From the NCBI GenBank assembly GCA_033439265.1, contig JAVTVX010000035.1, positions 20,424,001 to 20,488,000 of the forward strand: DNA of 64,000 nt, in the 5' to 3' direction. Within the stretch, counting starts at the first letter, position 1; every line of letters starts with the position of its first letter. Below the pieces are notes generated by a model that was not told the origin of the DNA, ran no database searches, and worked only from the letters and a program-made list of their open reading frames with translations. This document shows positions 47,501 through 60,284 of the stretch, piece after piece. The position numbers and the translations under genes are program-made. Source of the stretch: Dillenia suffruticosa. Lineage: Eukaryota > Streptophyta > Magnoliopsida > Dilleniales > Dilleniaceae.

Positions 47501-48900
47501 TGATCAAACTAGCCAAACTAGGGTTGGTCTATCCATTCTTTATTCGAAACGTTATACAATATAATTTTATCATAAGATTTTCTAATAATTAGTGATTTTA
47601 TTCAAACTTTCTAAATATTAAAAATTTAATTATTATAATATCGATATAGACAAAATAGTGAAAAAATAATCCTACTTTTTAAAAATGGTTTGAGAAAGTT
47701 AAAAAATGAATTATGGGAGGAATGAGTTGACTAAAACTAATTACAGAGAAAAGAAATACAAACATTTTCAGCCAAGAAAGAGTAGATGGGTGGTGAATGG
47801 TAACTTTACTCGGTGCTATAGAAAAATATCAAGCCAAAAGTAAAATTTTAATACTATTATTAATTTATGATTTTGATTCGGATCGATATAATTTAAAATT
47901 TTTCTAAATTCTATAGTAAATCGAGATAAAAAAATTTTAAAAATAATCCAAACCATACTATACCTATGATCTCTTAAATTCAAATCAAACCCATTAATTT
48001 AGTTTAGTTTAATCATTTTAATGAGTTTTATTTGTTTTGGGCACAACCCAAGGAGAGAAAACAAGCACAACCAACAAGATAAGATTAAATTCTTTGCGCA
48101 AATTTCTTTGAAAATGAAAAAAAAAAAAAAATTCTTAAATTAAGTCTTTAAATATCGATTAATTATATATATATAAAATAATAATAAGCACAAACTCCCT
48201 GTATCAAATTGGGTATATAAGATTCCCAAAAAAGGCCATATGGAAACTGAACCTTTGGCAGCCTTGGGGACGGGTGCATCCTGCCACCGGCTAAGCCTCA
48301 TGTGGCCTGCGCCTGCTCCCCCTGCCTCTCGTTTTATTTTAATTTTTAATTTTCATCTTATTATTTTTTATACTCGACATTTACAATTTTACCTTTTTCT
48401 TTAATATTTTGATCGGAGAAGCTATTTTTTTCTTTAAAAGAAAAAGAAAAAGAAAAATGTGCTTTTATCTTACCATAAACTTTTCCATCAATTCCAAATA
48501 AATTTGACTTTTAATTTCAGTTAATCGTTCTCAAAATATACACAAAGAAAGGACGAACAATGTTATATATCAAAATTAACACTTTAATAGTCAAACAATT
48601 ATTAAAAAATTAAAAAAATTATAAAAGTTGACATAACACATATTTATAATGGGCTATGAAGGGGTATTATTGGTTAAAAAATGACAAAGGGGTGACGCCA
48701 AGGGGGGAAAACGCTGTGTTCTTTTTATTTTGATAAAAAGCTAGAGCCCACCGAACCGAAGATTTGAATGGGGGAAGGAAAATAGCAATTAGTTTCATGA
48801 GCAGCGGTGCGGTGCGGTGCGGACTGGGCACTCGCGCCATATATTGCCTAAACAGACACCACCTCACCAATACTTCCAAGGCGGCTGATTTCGGACTTTA
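44572..48900. other. Intergenic between eIF4A and DGAT1
   Basis: Begins with the eIF4A 3'UTR. A C15 run at 45594-45608 is followed by GCGG. A SINE-like copy lies at 46555-46645. From 46400 to 48650 the DNA is AT-rich and featureless. A short GGTGC repetition (about 48804-48821) lies in the DGAT1 promoter region. I see no gene. Confidence 0.5.
46555..46645 (+). repeat. SINE-like element, copy 2
   Basis: The A-box-like TAGCTCATCTGG and B-box-like AATTCAAATCTC are followed by ACTATTTATCC and an A-tail. The layout and several words match the copy at 40268-40350. Confidence 0.5.
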
Positions 48901-48911
48901 AAGAATCTTTT

Positions 48912-48917
<6 letters not shown>

Positions 48918-48957
<40 letters not shown>
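48918..48957. repeat. (CT)n microsatellite in the DGAT1 upstream/leader region
   Basis: A pure CT run of about 38 bases is followed by a short (AC)n run. It lies about 155 bases before the DGAT1 start codon and is probably transcribed as leader or lies just upstream. Confidence 0.8.
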
Positions 48958-48959
<2 letters not shown>

Positions 48960-49111
48960 CACACACACACGTATATATTATTCCCGTATATCTTTTCTCT
49001 GTCTTCACATTCTCTCTATAGCTTTGCCTGAGAGCTCCTTCTATCTCTCTACAACCGTAGTGTTGTCATTTTTCTCTCCATAGTTCCGAGTCTTTTTTTT
49101 GGTATTTTTCA

Positions 49112-52100
49112 ATGGCGGTTTCGGAATCGCCGGAATCTATGAATATCACGACGGCGTCGGAGACGGATACGATTTTGCGACGAGATTCCGATCTCAATTC
49201 CTCTCTTCGCCGGAGACAGAAGGCGGTTTCTTCGGCGGCGATTCTCGAATCCTCGACGACGGCGCGGGCGGAATTGAGGACTAGTGATTCCGAAGGTGAG
49301 AATCTCGCCAAAGAATCGCTAGATGGAGACGAATCGATGTTCGAGACGAAATCGGAAGCTAATCTGAATGGAAAAGGAGACGGTGGCAGCGTTAAAGTTG
49401 ACGCAAGAAGCAGACATAAATATGCGTACAGGCCATCGGTGCCGGCTCACCGGAAAATCAAAGAAAGTCCTCTAAGTTCAGATGCAATTTTCAAACAGGT
49501 ATGTAGGAATATTCTCTCTGTAATCTCTACCTTTCTTTTTATCGTTATTTGTGCCGTGACCGAGCGGTTAAAATGTTATTATGAACAAATTCCTGGTCAA
49601 TTTACTCTTACTTTTTGGTTGGTGGTGTTAATTTGCTATTTCTTGCTAGAATGTCTTCGAGATGAAATTCTTATAAAATTCGCCAGTTTGAGCATTAGCA
49701 AAGTCAGAAAACTGCGGATAACAAAATGGAAAACATTAATTGTACGTTCAATTTCCTGTTTAGGAAATCCTTGCTTATTTGTTTATGTGTTAATTTGGTG
49801 AGGAACTGTGGGAAGAAATGCTGATGGCATAGATAAGAGTGGGTCCGGAGGGTACCACCAAAGCAAAGTCTAGAAAACTCTTGGGCTGTGCTGGATATTA
49901 AGTGAAAGAAGAAAGAATCCGGTGCATTTGAACTGTAGTTTTTAATTGAATTCATCATTAAATGAATCTTTTTGCTTGGAATCAAGGATTAAATTGTGAA
50001 ATCTAATTGAATCCCTTTGAACACCAAAAAAAAAAGTGCTAGCCCGATTATGAAGTTTGTTGTTTTTCAGTGGTAATCATGAAGTGATTACTAGGAATCA
50101 TAAACTCTGTTGCGGTTCATGTACAATTCTCTCTCTCTCTCTTTCTCTACTATTGAGAAATTATGCTTTTAATGTGGTTAGAATTGAAATTTTCATTCGT
50201 AGTGAAATTCATTTGGTTCCAAAGTGCCTATTACCACATAACACAAAAGGAGAAATGCTAATTAATTGTGTGGTCGTGATAGAATTGCTGTGACATGAGG
50301 CTTCCATTGCTTATTGGTTACCTGAGGAACTTGGGAAAGGGAAGTTGGGGAATGCAATGTGTTAGATTGAGTGAAAATGACGAAAGTCTAGTGAATATTG
50401 TTGGATTTTGATGCACTGAATACTCCAATTTTGAGTTTATGCTCCTTTTAGTTGTATGATTTGTTTGATGGCATTTTGTTGTTGTGGAAGCTGAGAGGCT
50501 TTAGAGTTGACTCATTATAGGGAATTAAATGAACCCCTTTTTCTTTTGAGCAATAGGAGTGGAAGGGTGACCGATCCCCCTGGGGCATAGCCATAAGAAT
50601 AACCCCTTAGTACCAAATGTTTGGATTGATCCATTGCTTCTTCAACCATGTTTGGTTGGTATCTGGGTCCTATACCCTGATTAACAGTCCTCAATGAAGA
50701 AACGTTACCTGGTTAGCCATGTTTAAACTCACAAGTAATGATCTGCTCACTGCCTTTGTTAAAACTATCGTATCTGCCCTTTATAGGCTTGTTTGTAGTG
50801 TGCCACTATCTTTCATGTTGAAAATAAAAGAAGAAAGGTCCTGCTATCTAAAATTGTTTGAATGTCGTGATGAATCTGGCACTTTAATTATGCTGACTTG
50901 GGCTCATTAGCCTCATCGTGGTTGTCTTGCATAGATGCAGATTATTGTGTCTGTCAATTTGTTCTGTACTGTTTTGGATCCTCTGGTTGTGCTTGGCTTG
51001 GCTTGTGTAATCATGCATGATATTAGATGACATTGGCTATTTATGAGTTTGTTAGTTTTGCGCACTTTCTAAGCTGGAACATTTTGTTTGGATTTTATGG
51101 TTCTCAAACGTTTATGCTGATCCTTAATTGATATTTTATTCCAGAGTCATGCAGGTCTCTTTAACCTCTGCATTGTTGTGCTTGTTGCTGTGAACAGCAG
51201 GCTAATCATAGAGAATTTGATGAAGGTTTGCCCCTAACTTTTTGACTGTGGGACTTAAGTGTACTTTGAGTGCAATGTTAACTATGAGCATGCGTTTGAG
51301 ATTTTTTTTTTTTTTTTGGTTCTTTCTTGTTTTATCATCACCACAATTATCGTCTTTTCCCTTCTTATTGTCATTATAATTATTGTTGTCTCCATAGTAT
51401 GTTTTCTTTATGGAATGGTTGAGAAAATCTCACTTATCATTGACCTCTTTCTTTGCAGTATGGATGGTTGATAAGAGCGGGATTTTGGTTTAGTTCAAAG
51501 TCCTTGAGTGATTGGCCACTCCTAATGTGCTGGTAATTACATGTTTTCTGCTCAATTCTTTTGGCAGAGTGAGTTCCTTTTTTTTTTGTGAAATACCAAC
51601 AAGAATTAAACATTCTCGCAGCCTTACTCTACCTCTCTTTCCCCTTGCCGCTTTTGTGGTGGAAAAGTTGGCAGAGAAAAAGTTAATTTCTGATCCAGTA
51701 AGTGATACTTTAATTGTGGGTTTATTCCAAACACTACTTTCATAGTGATAGTGTCTTTTAGAGTAACATTTCTTTGAATAGTTTGCCCTTGCATCTCCAT
51801 CTTTGGGCTTCAATATATGTACCATGTGTACCTTGGATGCATGTCTATTGTTAGGTCCCCTCCTTTATCTAAGGAGATTGAGAGGGATGGATTTGCCAAT
51901 TTGAACATTATAATGAAGGGTTTTGTTGCTCTATATTAGAACTTTCTGCACAATCAATATATGGATGGAATTTTTAGCTAGTCCTCACTAATGCTTGATC
52001 CTGCTTGTTCACTTTCAAGAAGCATGTCTCTATGAGCAGTTTCCCTGTTGCTATTGAACAATAACTATATTGTTTCATGAACTCTGACTTCATTACCTCT

Positions 52101-55100
52101 GTTATTGCAGGTTGTTGTCTTACTGGATTTTATAATTACTACAATTGAGATAGTCTATCCAGTATATGTAATTCTCAGGTCAGTTTTTTCTTGTAAGTTG
52201 TCTAGCAGTTTTTGTTTCTAACTGTTATCAAGTAAGACTTCTTTATGTTGTAATTACCCAGTTTAGCATGTGTAAGGGGTTTGTGCTGATTTGCATTGGA
52301 TATGATAAGAAACAATTGGTACTCTTATTGTATAAAACCTAAAAATATCTGTTTTCAAAGATTCCTTTCAGAGGGGACGGCATTTAATATCTTCTCGCCT
52401 GTTTTTGCTTGAGGCTTATAGTTTAGAAAATAACATTGGCCATTTCTGATCAACCCTGCTGATTCTCCTGAAGTCACTTTACATTTGTTGGTCCATAAAA
52501 ATTCACTTGACATGAGATTCTGTCTGTAATATGGTTGCTGTTCTGCTATCTTTGATTATTTTAATCATCCTAACTTATGGTCTTATTGACCCATCTGGAC
52601 TTTTATCTTGGATTACATTTCTCCTTTCAATTGCAGACTCTTCTAGCCATGGAGTGAAGCTCATTGGTATAATTGGCCAATAAGAGATAGATTTCCTGGT
52701 TTCTGCATCTTTAAGGTAGTTTCCAATTTTTGTTTGTGCAGGCTTGACTCTCCTGCTGTTCTATCTGGTGTCAACCTGATGCTCTGTGCTTGCATAGTGT
52801 GGCTGAAATTGGTCTCATATGCTCATACAAACTATGACATGAGGGCAATTGCCAGAACAGCTGAGAAGGTATTAATTTGATTCCTTGCATCCATTATGTC
52901 TTTAATGTACTCAGAAACTTAGATCTCGAGGGATATGTACTTTGACAAGAGGAAGATCACTAAAACTAGGTGAACCGGCATTGCAAGATATTTGTGCCAA
53001 TATTAGAGGTGAATGGAATTTTTCTTGTGTTATTTTTCCTGTAAAAGGGTATATAGAAATGGTAAGTGTGCAAATAGATTCTCCAATTTCTATCAATTAT
53101 TAAATTAAGTTTTGGTGATGTGAAACCATCGATTGCTTCAAAAGTCAAAAAAGGTGTGCATGCTATTTTGTAAAATTCTCACTCATTCGTGGAATAGTGA
53201 TGATCATAAGAGGGTCTAAAAACAACAATAACAAACTCGGCCTTAATCCCAATATTTGGGGTCGGCCGATCATTAGAGGGTCGAAACATGTGGTTTATAA
53301 AATGGAGTTATAAGATGTTCGGTAAGTCTTCAACTTAGCATGTGGCCTCGGTATCATGTCAAATCAATTGTTCTACAAGCTTCAGGTTTTAGTATTGTGG
53401 TTGTTTGATGGGTAACCACTAACATTGTTGGGAATTCTGTAATGATTTATGTTACATAGATCCTTTTTTTTTCACACGTTTCAATTATTGATATCCTCTA
53501 ATTAACTTTTTGTTGTGATGCCTTTTCCCCATTGCTAATATCAGCTTTTTCCCACCTTTTTCTCCCTTCTCATTTCTTAATGTCTGGTCTTCTTTTCTGG
53601 CACTGTTATCAATTAGATTCTGCCTGCCTTTATCATAGTTTTTATTGTTTTTCCCCTGCTTTTGTTTTTAGGGAGATGGTGTGTCTGTTAACATGGATTG
53701 CCCATATGAGGTCAGCATCACAACTTTGGCCTATTTCATGGTTGCTCCCACATTGTGTTATCAGGTACAATTAGCCTTTCAATAACTCAACTGCCCCAAC
53801 TCTCATTATTTCTTCATATCTCTAGAGCTTTTGAGACCGTACATTTGACATGTCAAATTGTGGATTTTTATTTCATTATTCGTAGCTAAGCTACCCTCGT
53901 ACTGCCCGGGTCCGAAAGGGATGGGTGGTTCGTCAAATCATAAAGTTGGTAATATTTTCTGGAGTTGTAGGATTCATCATAGAACAAGTAAGATTCCTTT
54001 CAGAAATGGTTGGCTTCCTCTTTTTCCTATTTCATTTGTTGGAAAGTGAAGGGATGATAATCTGTTGCGGGGTTTGCTATGTGTAGTATATATTGCCAAT
54101 TGCCAAGAATTCTCAGCACCCTTTAAAAGGAGATCTCTTATATGGATTGGAGAGAGTTCTGAAGCTCTCAGTTCCAAATTTATATGTGTGGCTCTGCATA
54201 TTCTACTGCTTTTTTCACCTATGGTATGCCATCTCTTTCTAGTTTCAATTCATTGAAGTGCATACTCAACTTGCTTTTCAATCTATAGCCTTTTTTCTTG
54301 GTAGTTGTGATTACTTGCAAACATGGTTGCTACTAATTTGTTGGTTAGATCCATCTTGTAGAATCTATTCATGGTTCCCAAGGATGTTTCCGTTTCTAGT
54401 GAAGAGGGCTGGATACAAATCGATTTTTATTAGTATTTTTTTAAAAAAATTATACTCTCCTGGTGGATAGGGTATTTTACCTTAACATTTATCTCATTTC
54501 CTGTTGCGAGCTCGTTCTTAGAATGTTTGAACAATAAATTGTACACTCTCCCTTTGTGGGAATGGGATTGGCACTTTATTAATGTGGATAGTTCAATCAG
54601 TAGGATTTTGTTTTTCCTTTGCAATATAATCTATGGAAAATCACTGGAAGTATATCATATGCAGGTTAAATATACTTGCTGAGCTTACACGTTTTGGCGA
54701 TCGTGAGTTTTACAAAGACTGGTGGAATGCAAAGACAGCTGAGGAGGTAGTTTTCTGTCTTGGTTTTTTGCCCAGTTTCCAGGTAGATCTTTATTGACTT
54801 AACAATCACTGACTGAAATTTGGTTCTTGCATGATTGTTGGTTTAATCACTGCCATCAGTATTGGAGGATGTGGAACATGGTATTATTCTTCACTGGCCT
54901 TTTCAGTTTCTGCTAATTATTCAATATTTTATGCACAATAATTCAAGTTCAACTTTATGGGTTGTTGATAGGGGGTTGCAAATGAGTCGAGTTAGACTGA
55001 GCTTTGAGTTGTTGCGGATTTTTTATCTGAAATTACACGTGCCCGAGCTTGAGCTTTTACATGAACCTGGAAGCCTTTTTATATAATCTTTTATGAGAAT

Positions 55101-58100
55101 ATATTTAAAATAGACATTTTAATCCTCATGTAACCTATTATTATCTTGACCCTCTTAATTATGTGCTAAATTTTTTTTAAACATTAATTTTTTATAATAG
55201 TTGTTAGAAAAGAACATGTTGAGTCAAGTATCCAACAAGCTTGTTTGCGAGCCTAACAAGCTGAGTTTTTAAATGCCCGCCAGGCTCTTTTGCTAAATAA
55301 ATGAGCTTAAGGCGAGGCCCGGATCTTTTTTCTTGCATTTTAGGATACATACAGATCTCAAAATGTAACTCTTGTAATAAGGGCTTTACTTAGAATACCA
55401 CATTATCCTTATAGGAAATGGGTATAAAACTGATTTTCAAGTTGCAATTATGTTTTCTAATTGATTTTCAAGTTTGGAGGCAACACTGAAAATAGTATAA
55501 AACTGAGGTCAAACAAAAAGTAAAAAGGGGGAGATGGTGGATGAATGATTGTTAATGTTTGACTGATGAGAATTTTTGTTGATCACAGCCTGTTCATAAG
55601 TGGATGGTCCGTCATCTTTACTTTCCATGCTTAAGGAATGGTATTCCCAAGGTAAATTGGTCCTTCCATTAGAAACAATTTTTATACTGAGCTTAATGTT
55701 GAGGAGGCTTATGTGATGCATTAATATTGCCTTTGATATTCTTGTTATTTCTGTTTACTGCACATTTATATGAAAATGTGTGCTGTGCCGAGTTACATTT
55801 AGAAAACTTTCTATCATGATGGAATCTTTCTTGTTTATATGCTTTGATGCTTTTGTGCATTGGTATGCTTTGATGCTTAAGTGTTGAAGTAGTTAGACTT
55901 AATCTGAAATTATCATTGACAAATACGGTAGAGTTAATGCTATTCACTGAAAAAATCACCTATATATATGGGGATGTGGTCTGATTGGACATGATATAGG
56001 GATTATTATATTTTCATAAGTGATAAAATTAAAGTGGGTGTTGGTTATGAAAGAGAAAAACTGGTGAATCTAGTTTAGGCTCTTTATAGAAGAAAGAATT
56101 GAAGCCTATTCCATGACAGTATGTATGAGGGATGCAGCAACTGCATGGGACCAAACCCTAGGCAAGTAATTTGAGCACATCTGGGTATGTTGGGTGGAGT
56201 CTCAACCTTCTTGAATTCTCCTTTCCCTCCTAAACGGAATTCACTGCATTTTATTTTACATGTTTAAGTGGATGCTAGTCTCAAGCCTTTTCTGGAGGGG
56301 GTAGCATCTATCATGATTCCCTCATTTCCTGCGTAAATAACATTTACTAGGTTTAATTTGGCTCACTGCTATAACTTTGATTTTTATCATTATATTATCT
56401 GATCAAAATCAATCTAATTCTTGGCTTGCACTTTATTTTTTGGGAAGCAACTAAGTGTTTCAATTTCTTTCTCTCAGGGAGTGGCCGTTGTAATATCCTT
56501 TTTCCTCTCTGCGATATTTCATGAGGTAAGTAATTCTGTCATTACAAACATCATTTCCTCATTGTAAACAAGTGTTGCAATAGAAGCAAGAGATATGGGG
56601 TGAAGTATGATGAGCTATCAAAGCAAACAAACAAACACAAAACCAGACAAATTTTAAGTGGAAAACCCAAATGGGAAAAACCATGAGGAGACAGAAGAAT
56701 AAATGCACATGAAGAAGTGTGAAGGAAATTACAAACCACCATCAATGGCTCTCAGCAAGCTCTCTAGATCCTCTAGAATGCTTTCTGGCTCTAAAACCCT
56801 AAAAATTTTGGCTCTCTTTTATGATACAAATGAGAAAAGGGGCTTTAATTCTAGGGTTAGAAACCCTAAACACAGAAGCCCTCTGTTGCCACCACTCTTG
56901 CAGTGCGAAAGCACTGCAGGGTTGATTCTTTACCAAGGCATAGAAGTGAAGGGTCCATCACGGCTGTGATCCAAAGCAGAATGCGATGAAGGTTGCACCG
57001 TCCATGCTGTGACAGGTAGAAGCTTTCTTTCTTCAACATATCATGCCAGCACCCCAGTGGTGGACTGGCTGAGAGCAATGCTTCTGACTTCCTGAGTTGA
57101 CCTTCAATCTTCAACTAAATCCCAATGAATTTGGGATCACCAACTCAACAAGAAGCATCCAAGCTCAACCCCCTGGTTTTGACCTATGGCCAATCAAGCC
57201 TCCATAAGCCCTAGCTAGTTTAGAATTGATTGAGGGTTTGAAACATTGTGAAAAGCATTGAACTTTATGGGTCACCTTGAGGAACGAACTATCCCCTAAT
57301 TGCGCAGTTATTGTAGGATGGGAGGTTATGATGGTCCATGAGATTGGTCCTCCCCAAACCCCCCTCCTCAAAAGAAAAAAAAAAAAAAAAGAAAAAAACA
57401 AAGGAAGAAGAAAAACACTATGAACACGAATTCTAGCTGTGGTTCCATGTGAAGAGTTGGACGTAGCCATTTCTGTGATTAGACGCTAACATTGTTAAAG
57501 TCACTAAAAAATTTTAATGAAAGTGATATGTTGCTCAATACTCTCTTACTTTTTTCAATACTTTTGTGCAATAATTTGCATTACCTACACAACAGGTGCC
57601 ATAACCATAAATCCTTGCGGATGTAATCTGTTAGGAAGTTCACATTATTTGGCTTATGATTTAACTATTTTCAATATTTTTCTGTGGCTGTTCTAATCAA
57701 ATAAGTGATTATTTTTTTCCTGCCTTTACTCTAATTAAAGGAGTAAATTCATAAAGTTATTACTGCATCCTTTAATGCTTATAAGAACTAGGAGGCCTAG
57801 CAGTGATTCGCCAAAGCCAGGAACCAAGCTTGTCAAAACTAGAATGAGTTAAGTGTTCCCCATTCTGAACCAAATCAGAACCGGAAGAAAGGTTCTCATT
57901 CTGGTTCTGCTTCCAGTTTCTCCAATTAAAAATTGGTACGGTTCCAGAACCAAAATTGTGGGTCCAAAAATTCAAAAAGAATAATATAAAGAGGAAATTT
58001 GATTTTTGGACAAAGACTAAATGCCCCAACAGGCAAATAAAGTGGCTAGCAGATTAAGTCATAACATCTATCAGACCATATTTGTTAAACTTAATTGGTC

Positions 58101-60284
58101 TTTCCCATCAGGACATACACAAACCCCAGGTTGTTGTTCCAGAGGTAAAGTGAAGTCACAGCTGGAGTCCTCATACTACCGGTTATATCGTACAAGAGAG
58201 TTCACCCATACTTGAGCAAATTGTTGGGGTTCCCATCAGTGCTAAAACCTTTTCTCAAGGTATCTTTCAAATTGTTGGGGTTCTTGCTTTAGATCTTGTT
58301 ACTCAATGTTGAAGCGGTTGGCTTCATAGTTGTGGTCCATCTCCATTATCCATATGGGAATAGAGAAAGAATAGAAAAAGGAAAAGGAAAAGGCTTATCC
58401 AGAAGAATTGTGTGAAATAATTTGTCTAATTGAGTCGGTTATTGAGAAAAATGATTTCCTCCAGATAGAAAAGAAAGAGAGTCCTTCCCATACAGATGGT
58501 GAAGAACCATAAAGAGTTGTGATTGGTTGTTGACCAATTGAAGGCATGGAAAAAAAGGAAAGGGGAAATGGAACTAATACACCCTCAGGTTGGAAGGGAG
58601 CACATGAAATGCAGCTTAAAACTTACGGAATGAAATGATAGTCCCTTTCTTCCCCTTTAATTTAAAGTGGCTTTCATTTGCTTGGAATCTCATCCTATCT
58701 TTCTTGCTCCTAGTCTTTGAATACAAGAGTAGTCCCTTACTACTATTTTTACTTGAAAGATAACCAGCTCGTTGTCCCACTCGTATACTTCAGGGACAGC
58801 ACTCTGCTTCATTGAGCACCACTGAGATATGCTCATTGACCTCCGTTAGTTACCTGCAGAGCTCAAAGTTTTCTTGGTGAAGGTATAGATTTTCCCCGTT
58901 GGTGTGAGCCTGTTGTGGAAGCAGACTCCTGCTCAGCAACCTGGGGGGGGGGATTTTTGCCAGCAATGCCCAACTAAATTGTAAATAATAATAATAATAA
59001 AAAAATTAAAAATTAAAATTAAAATAAAAATAAAAAAAATCAGATTAAGCCAGAGCTGGAACCAGTACTGAACTGGGGTGAAGGTCCCAGCTTTTCCAAC
59101 AATCCTGTTTTTGGAACTACGGTCTGGCATATAAACTAGCTGCAGCTCACAAAGCTTGGTTTATTGCTTTTCGCGAATTGCTCTGGACATAAAACTCACT
59201 TATCTAATGGGTACTACTTTTTTGCGGTATTGTTGCAGTTGTGCATAGCTGTTCCCTGCCACATATTCAAGTTCTGGGCTTTTATGGGTATTTTGTTGCA
59301 GGTGATGATTCATGTTTCATGTTTCAAGCACGTGTTGTGACTATTATCTTGAATTAACACTGCTTATTTTTTCTGCCAATTTTATGGTGCACGAGTTTAT
59401 GACCACCATCGTTTTGTTTGATTCAGATTCCCTTGGTTATGCTTACAAATTTCCTGCAGAATCAATTCAAAAGTACTATGGTATGCTTACTCTTACTAGA
59501 ACTATATGGTCTATAATACAAGGCATTATTTACCACTGGTTATTATCACCCATTCGGCAGAGAAGGAAAAATTTAGATACAGTTACCTTGATTCCAGGCT
59601 GCTAGTTGAGATTCCACATATTGTTGAAAACCATAAACCAGCATTTCTCTAAATCGGCACCGTTCTTAAAACCACTTATTGCAAGGAACAAGGATGCCCT
59701 AATTCATGGTTGCGTGTACTGTGATTTTACAGTACCATTTATATGGGGCCTATTAGAACATGAAGGGTCCTCCCCACCCGACGTCCTTAAGAGTAGCTAT
59801 ATTCATCTGGGTGCACTCTAGTGTTCTTTTTTTTTGGGGGGGAGGGGGGTTTGTGTGATGAAAATTGAACCAATTTACGCAATGTATCTTCAAAGTCATT
59901 TGGCCCCAAAGAATGGCACCCCCCTCCCAACCCACAAAGTTTCTGGGAATCAGGGTCAAAAAAGTAGTGTTGTTATATTAATGCGTTCACCTTATGGTAG
60001 GATGTAAATACCGAAAAGGTGAGTTTGTGGTTGAGCATATGATTTTCTCCTTAGGATGGGCTAAATTTTAGAGGCTTAAAGCACATGATATGAAGTTCAG
60101 CTCCATGTTGGCCTTGTTAGATTTTTGCTAGGAGGATGGCTGTCTCACCTCATAACATAGGTCTCTCTCACTGTTTCAGGTCGGAAACATGATTTTCTGG
60201 CTCTTCTTCAGCATACTTGGTCAACCCATGTGTATTCTTTTATACTACCATGATGTGATGAATCGGAAAGTGAGCGCAAAATGA
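49112..60284 (+). CDS. DGAT1: Diacylglycerol O-acyltransferase 1 (16 exons, 526 aa)
   Basis: ER-membrane MBOAT enzyme joining acyl-CoA to diacylglycerol, the last step of triacylglycerol synthesis. Exons: 49112-49498, 51145-51225, 51459-51532, 51622-51697, 52111-52178, 52742-52868, 53672-53764, 53886-53987, 54087-54223, 54665-54746, 54860-54880, 55589-55651, 56478-56525, 59239-59301, 59427-59480, 60180-60284; 1581 nt, all GT-AG. The hydrophilic head (residues 1-120) is the acyl-CoA and regulatory region. [20 protein letters not shown] opens the conserved core. FYKDWWN lies at 397-403, and the catalytic His is at 452 in [14 protein letters not shown]. Hydrophobic segments fit a polytopic protein. 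It ends [11 protein letters not shown]. Residue 303 is Leu in QLSYP, where I expect Pro. Intron 13 is unusually long (2.7 kb). Confidence 0.95.
53221..53275 (-). repeat. SINE 3'-end-like motif in DGAT1 intron 6
   Basis: On the minus strand it reads CGACCCCAAATATTGGGATT then AAGGCCGAGTTTGTTATTGTTGTT, with a GTT-rich end. It is related to the copy in TRB intron 3 (16585-16632). Au-SINE affinity is from memory of that family's 3' end; only this end is visible. Confidence 0.45.
56526..59238 (+). other. Long DGAT1 intron 13 with probable repeat insertions
   Basis: At 2.7 kb this is by far the longest intron of the gene, between the exons encoding the catalytic FLSAIFHE and LCIAVP. It contains A-runs (57375-57392), a G-run (58944-58953), AT-rich low complexity (58980-59040) and balanced-composition stretches that look like retroelement debris. 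No frame could be assigned to a family. Confidence 0.45.

Noticed and set aside
49066..49311. Open frame on the minus strand across DGAT1 exon 1
   Set aside because: It is the complement of the well-supported DGAT1 first exon and encodes nothing recognisable.
54087..54110. Apparent frameshift at the start of DGAT1 exon 9
   Set aside because: On re-reading, the exon begins TATATATTGCCAATTGCC, which keeps the frame ([12 protein letters not shown]). The exon set then sums to 1581 nt. There is no lesion.
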